From Saprospiraceae bacterium (lineage in GTDB: Bacteria > Bacteroidota > Bacteroidia > Chitinophagales > Saprospiraceae): a DNA stretch of 5,438 bases. Made by a program: the position numbers and the translations under genes. Below, piece after piece: positions 5,357 to 5,438 of this stretch. Position 1 is the first letter of the stretch. Every line of letters starts with the position of its first letter. The DNA is taken from assembly GCA_014379665.1 (NCBI GenBank), contig JACMLK010000078.1:1-5438 (forward strand), written 5' to 3'. The notes below the pieces were generated by a model. It worked only from the letters and a program-made list of their open reading frames with translations, had not been told where the DNA came from and made no database searches.

Positions 5357-5438
5357 AGTCTGATACTGGCCTGATAAATCGCACATTCGGGTACAGCTTT
5401 GAATTGATAGAAAATGGGTTAGTGCCTTGGCATCGAAG

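Larger units (their letters stand above)
4464..5438. other. Upstream non-coding region, about 975 bp, rich in inverted repeats
   Basis: No convincing gene, tRNA, rRNA or CRISPR array is visible. Most frames are broken by stops. It carries several separate dyads, listed individually, and a high count of CTGAT/ATCAG words. A search for the Bacteroidota -7 box (TAnnTTTG) on the minus strand gave only TATGTTTG at 5082-5075, about 610 bp from the start codon and without a clear -33 TTG, so no promoter for the surface protein is called. At the right edge a plus-strand frame is open from 5239 (ATG at 5287) and a minus-strand frame is open from the edge to a TGA at 5302-5300; both are short and unrecognised. 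Confidence 0.75.

Noticed and set aside
5390..5438. Possible rRNA edge suggested by a TGCCTTGG string
   Set aside because: The flanking bases do not match the conserved 23S 5' region and no other rRNA signature is present.

Overview
The window looks like a piece of a Bacteroidota chromosome, most likely from the Saprospiraceae/Chitinophagia side of the phylum. The reasons are moderate-to-low GC, a giant secreted protein built from Bacteroidota-type Ig-like repeat modules, an N-terminal signal peptide ending in SAQ, and no convincing Shine-Dalgarno sequence before the start. The lineage is inferred from protein style only; no marker gene is present.

Positions 1-4463 are one uninterrupted minus-strand reading frame. 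It begins at an ATG at 4463-4461 and is still open at the left edge: 1487 complete codons plus two bases. From N to C terminus it encodes a signal peptide, a proprotein-convertase P-type domain, a PKD/Ig-like domain, two further Ig-like modules, and a patterned array. The array order is I1-R1-R2-I2-R3-R4-R5-R6, where the R units keep an exact Cys-21-Trp-11-Asp/Asn-18-Cys spacing. Three more modules follow, and then a 54-residue repeat array (C1-C3) that runs out of the window. This is best read as a very large cell-surface or secreted adhesin-like protein, probably exported by the type IX secretion system. The C-terminal sorting domain that would prove this lies outside the window. The smaller open frames on either strand inside 1-4463 are shadows of this gene.

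Positions 4464-5438 hold no gene I can support. The region is AT-rich and full of short inverted repeats: a leader hairpin next to the start codon, a nested stem structure at 4577-4663, two TTTACAT/ATGTAAA dyads with identical 8-nt spacers at 4759-4808, three REP-like TGATCC/GGATCA palindromes at 5034-5170, and a perfect 10-bp hairpin at 5279-5305. The word CTGAT/ATCAG is over-represented across the region. At the right edge both strands are open for a short distance, and neither frame is convincing as a gene.

There is no sign of a new enzymatic or defence system. The most interesting items are the rigid repeat geometry of the surface protein and the dense inverted repeats upstream of it.
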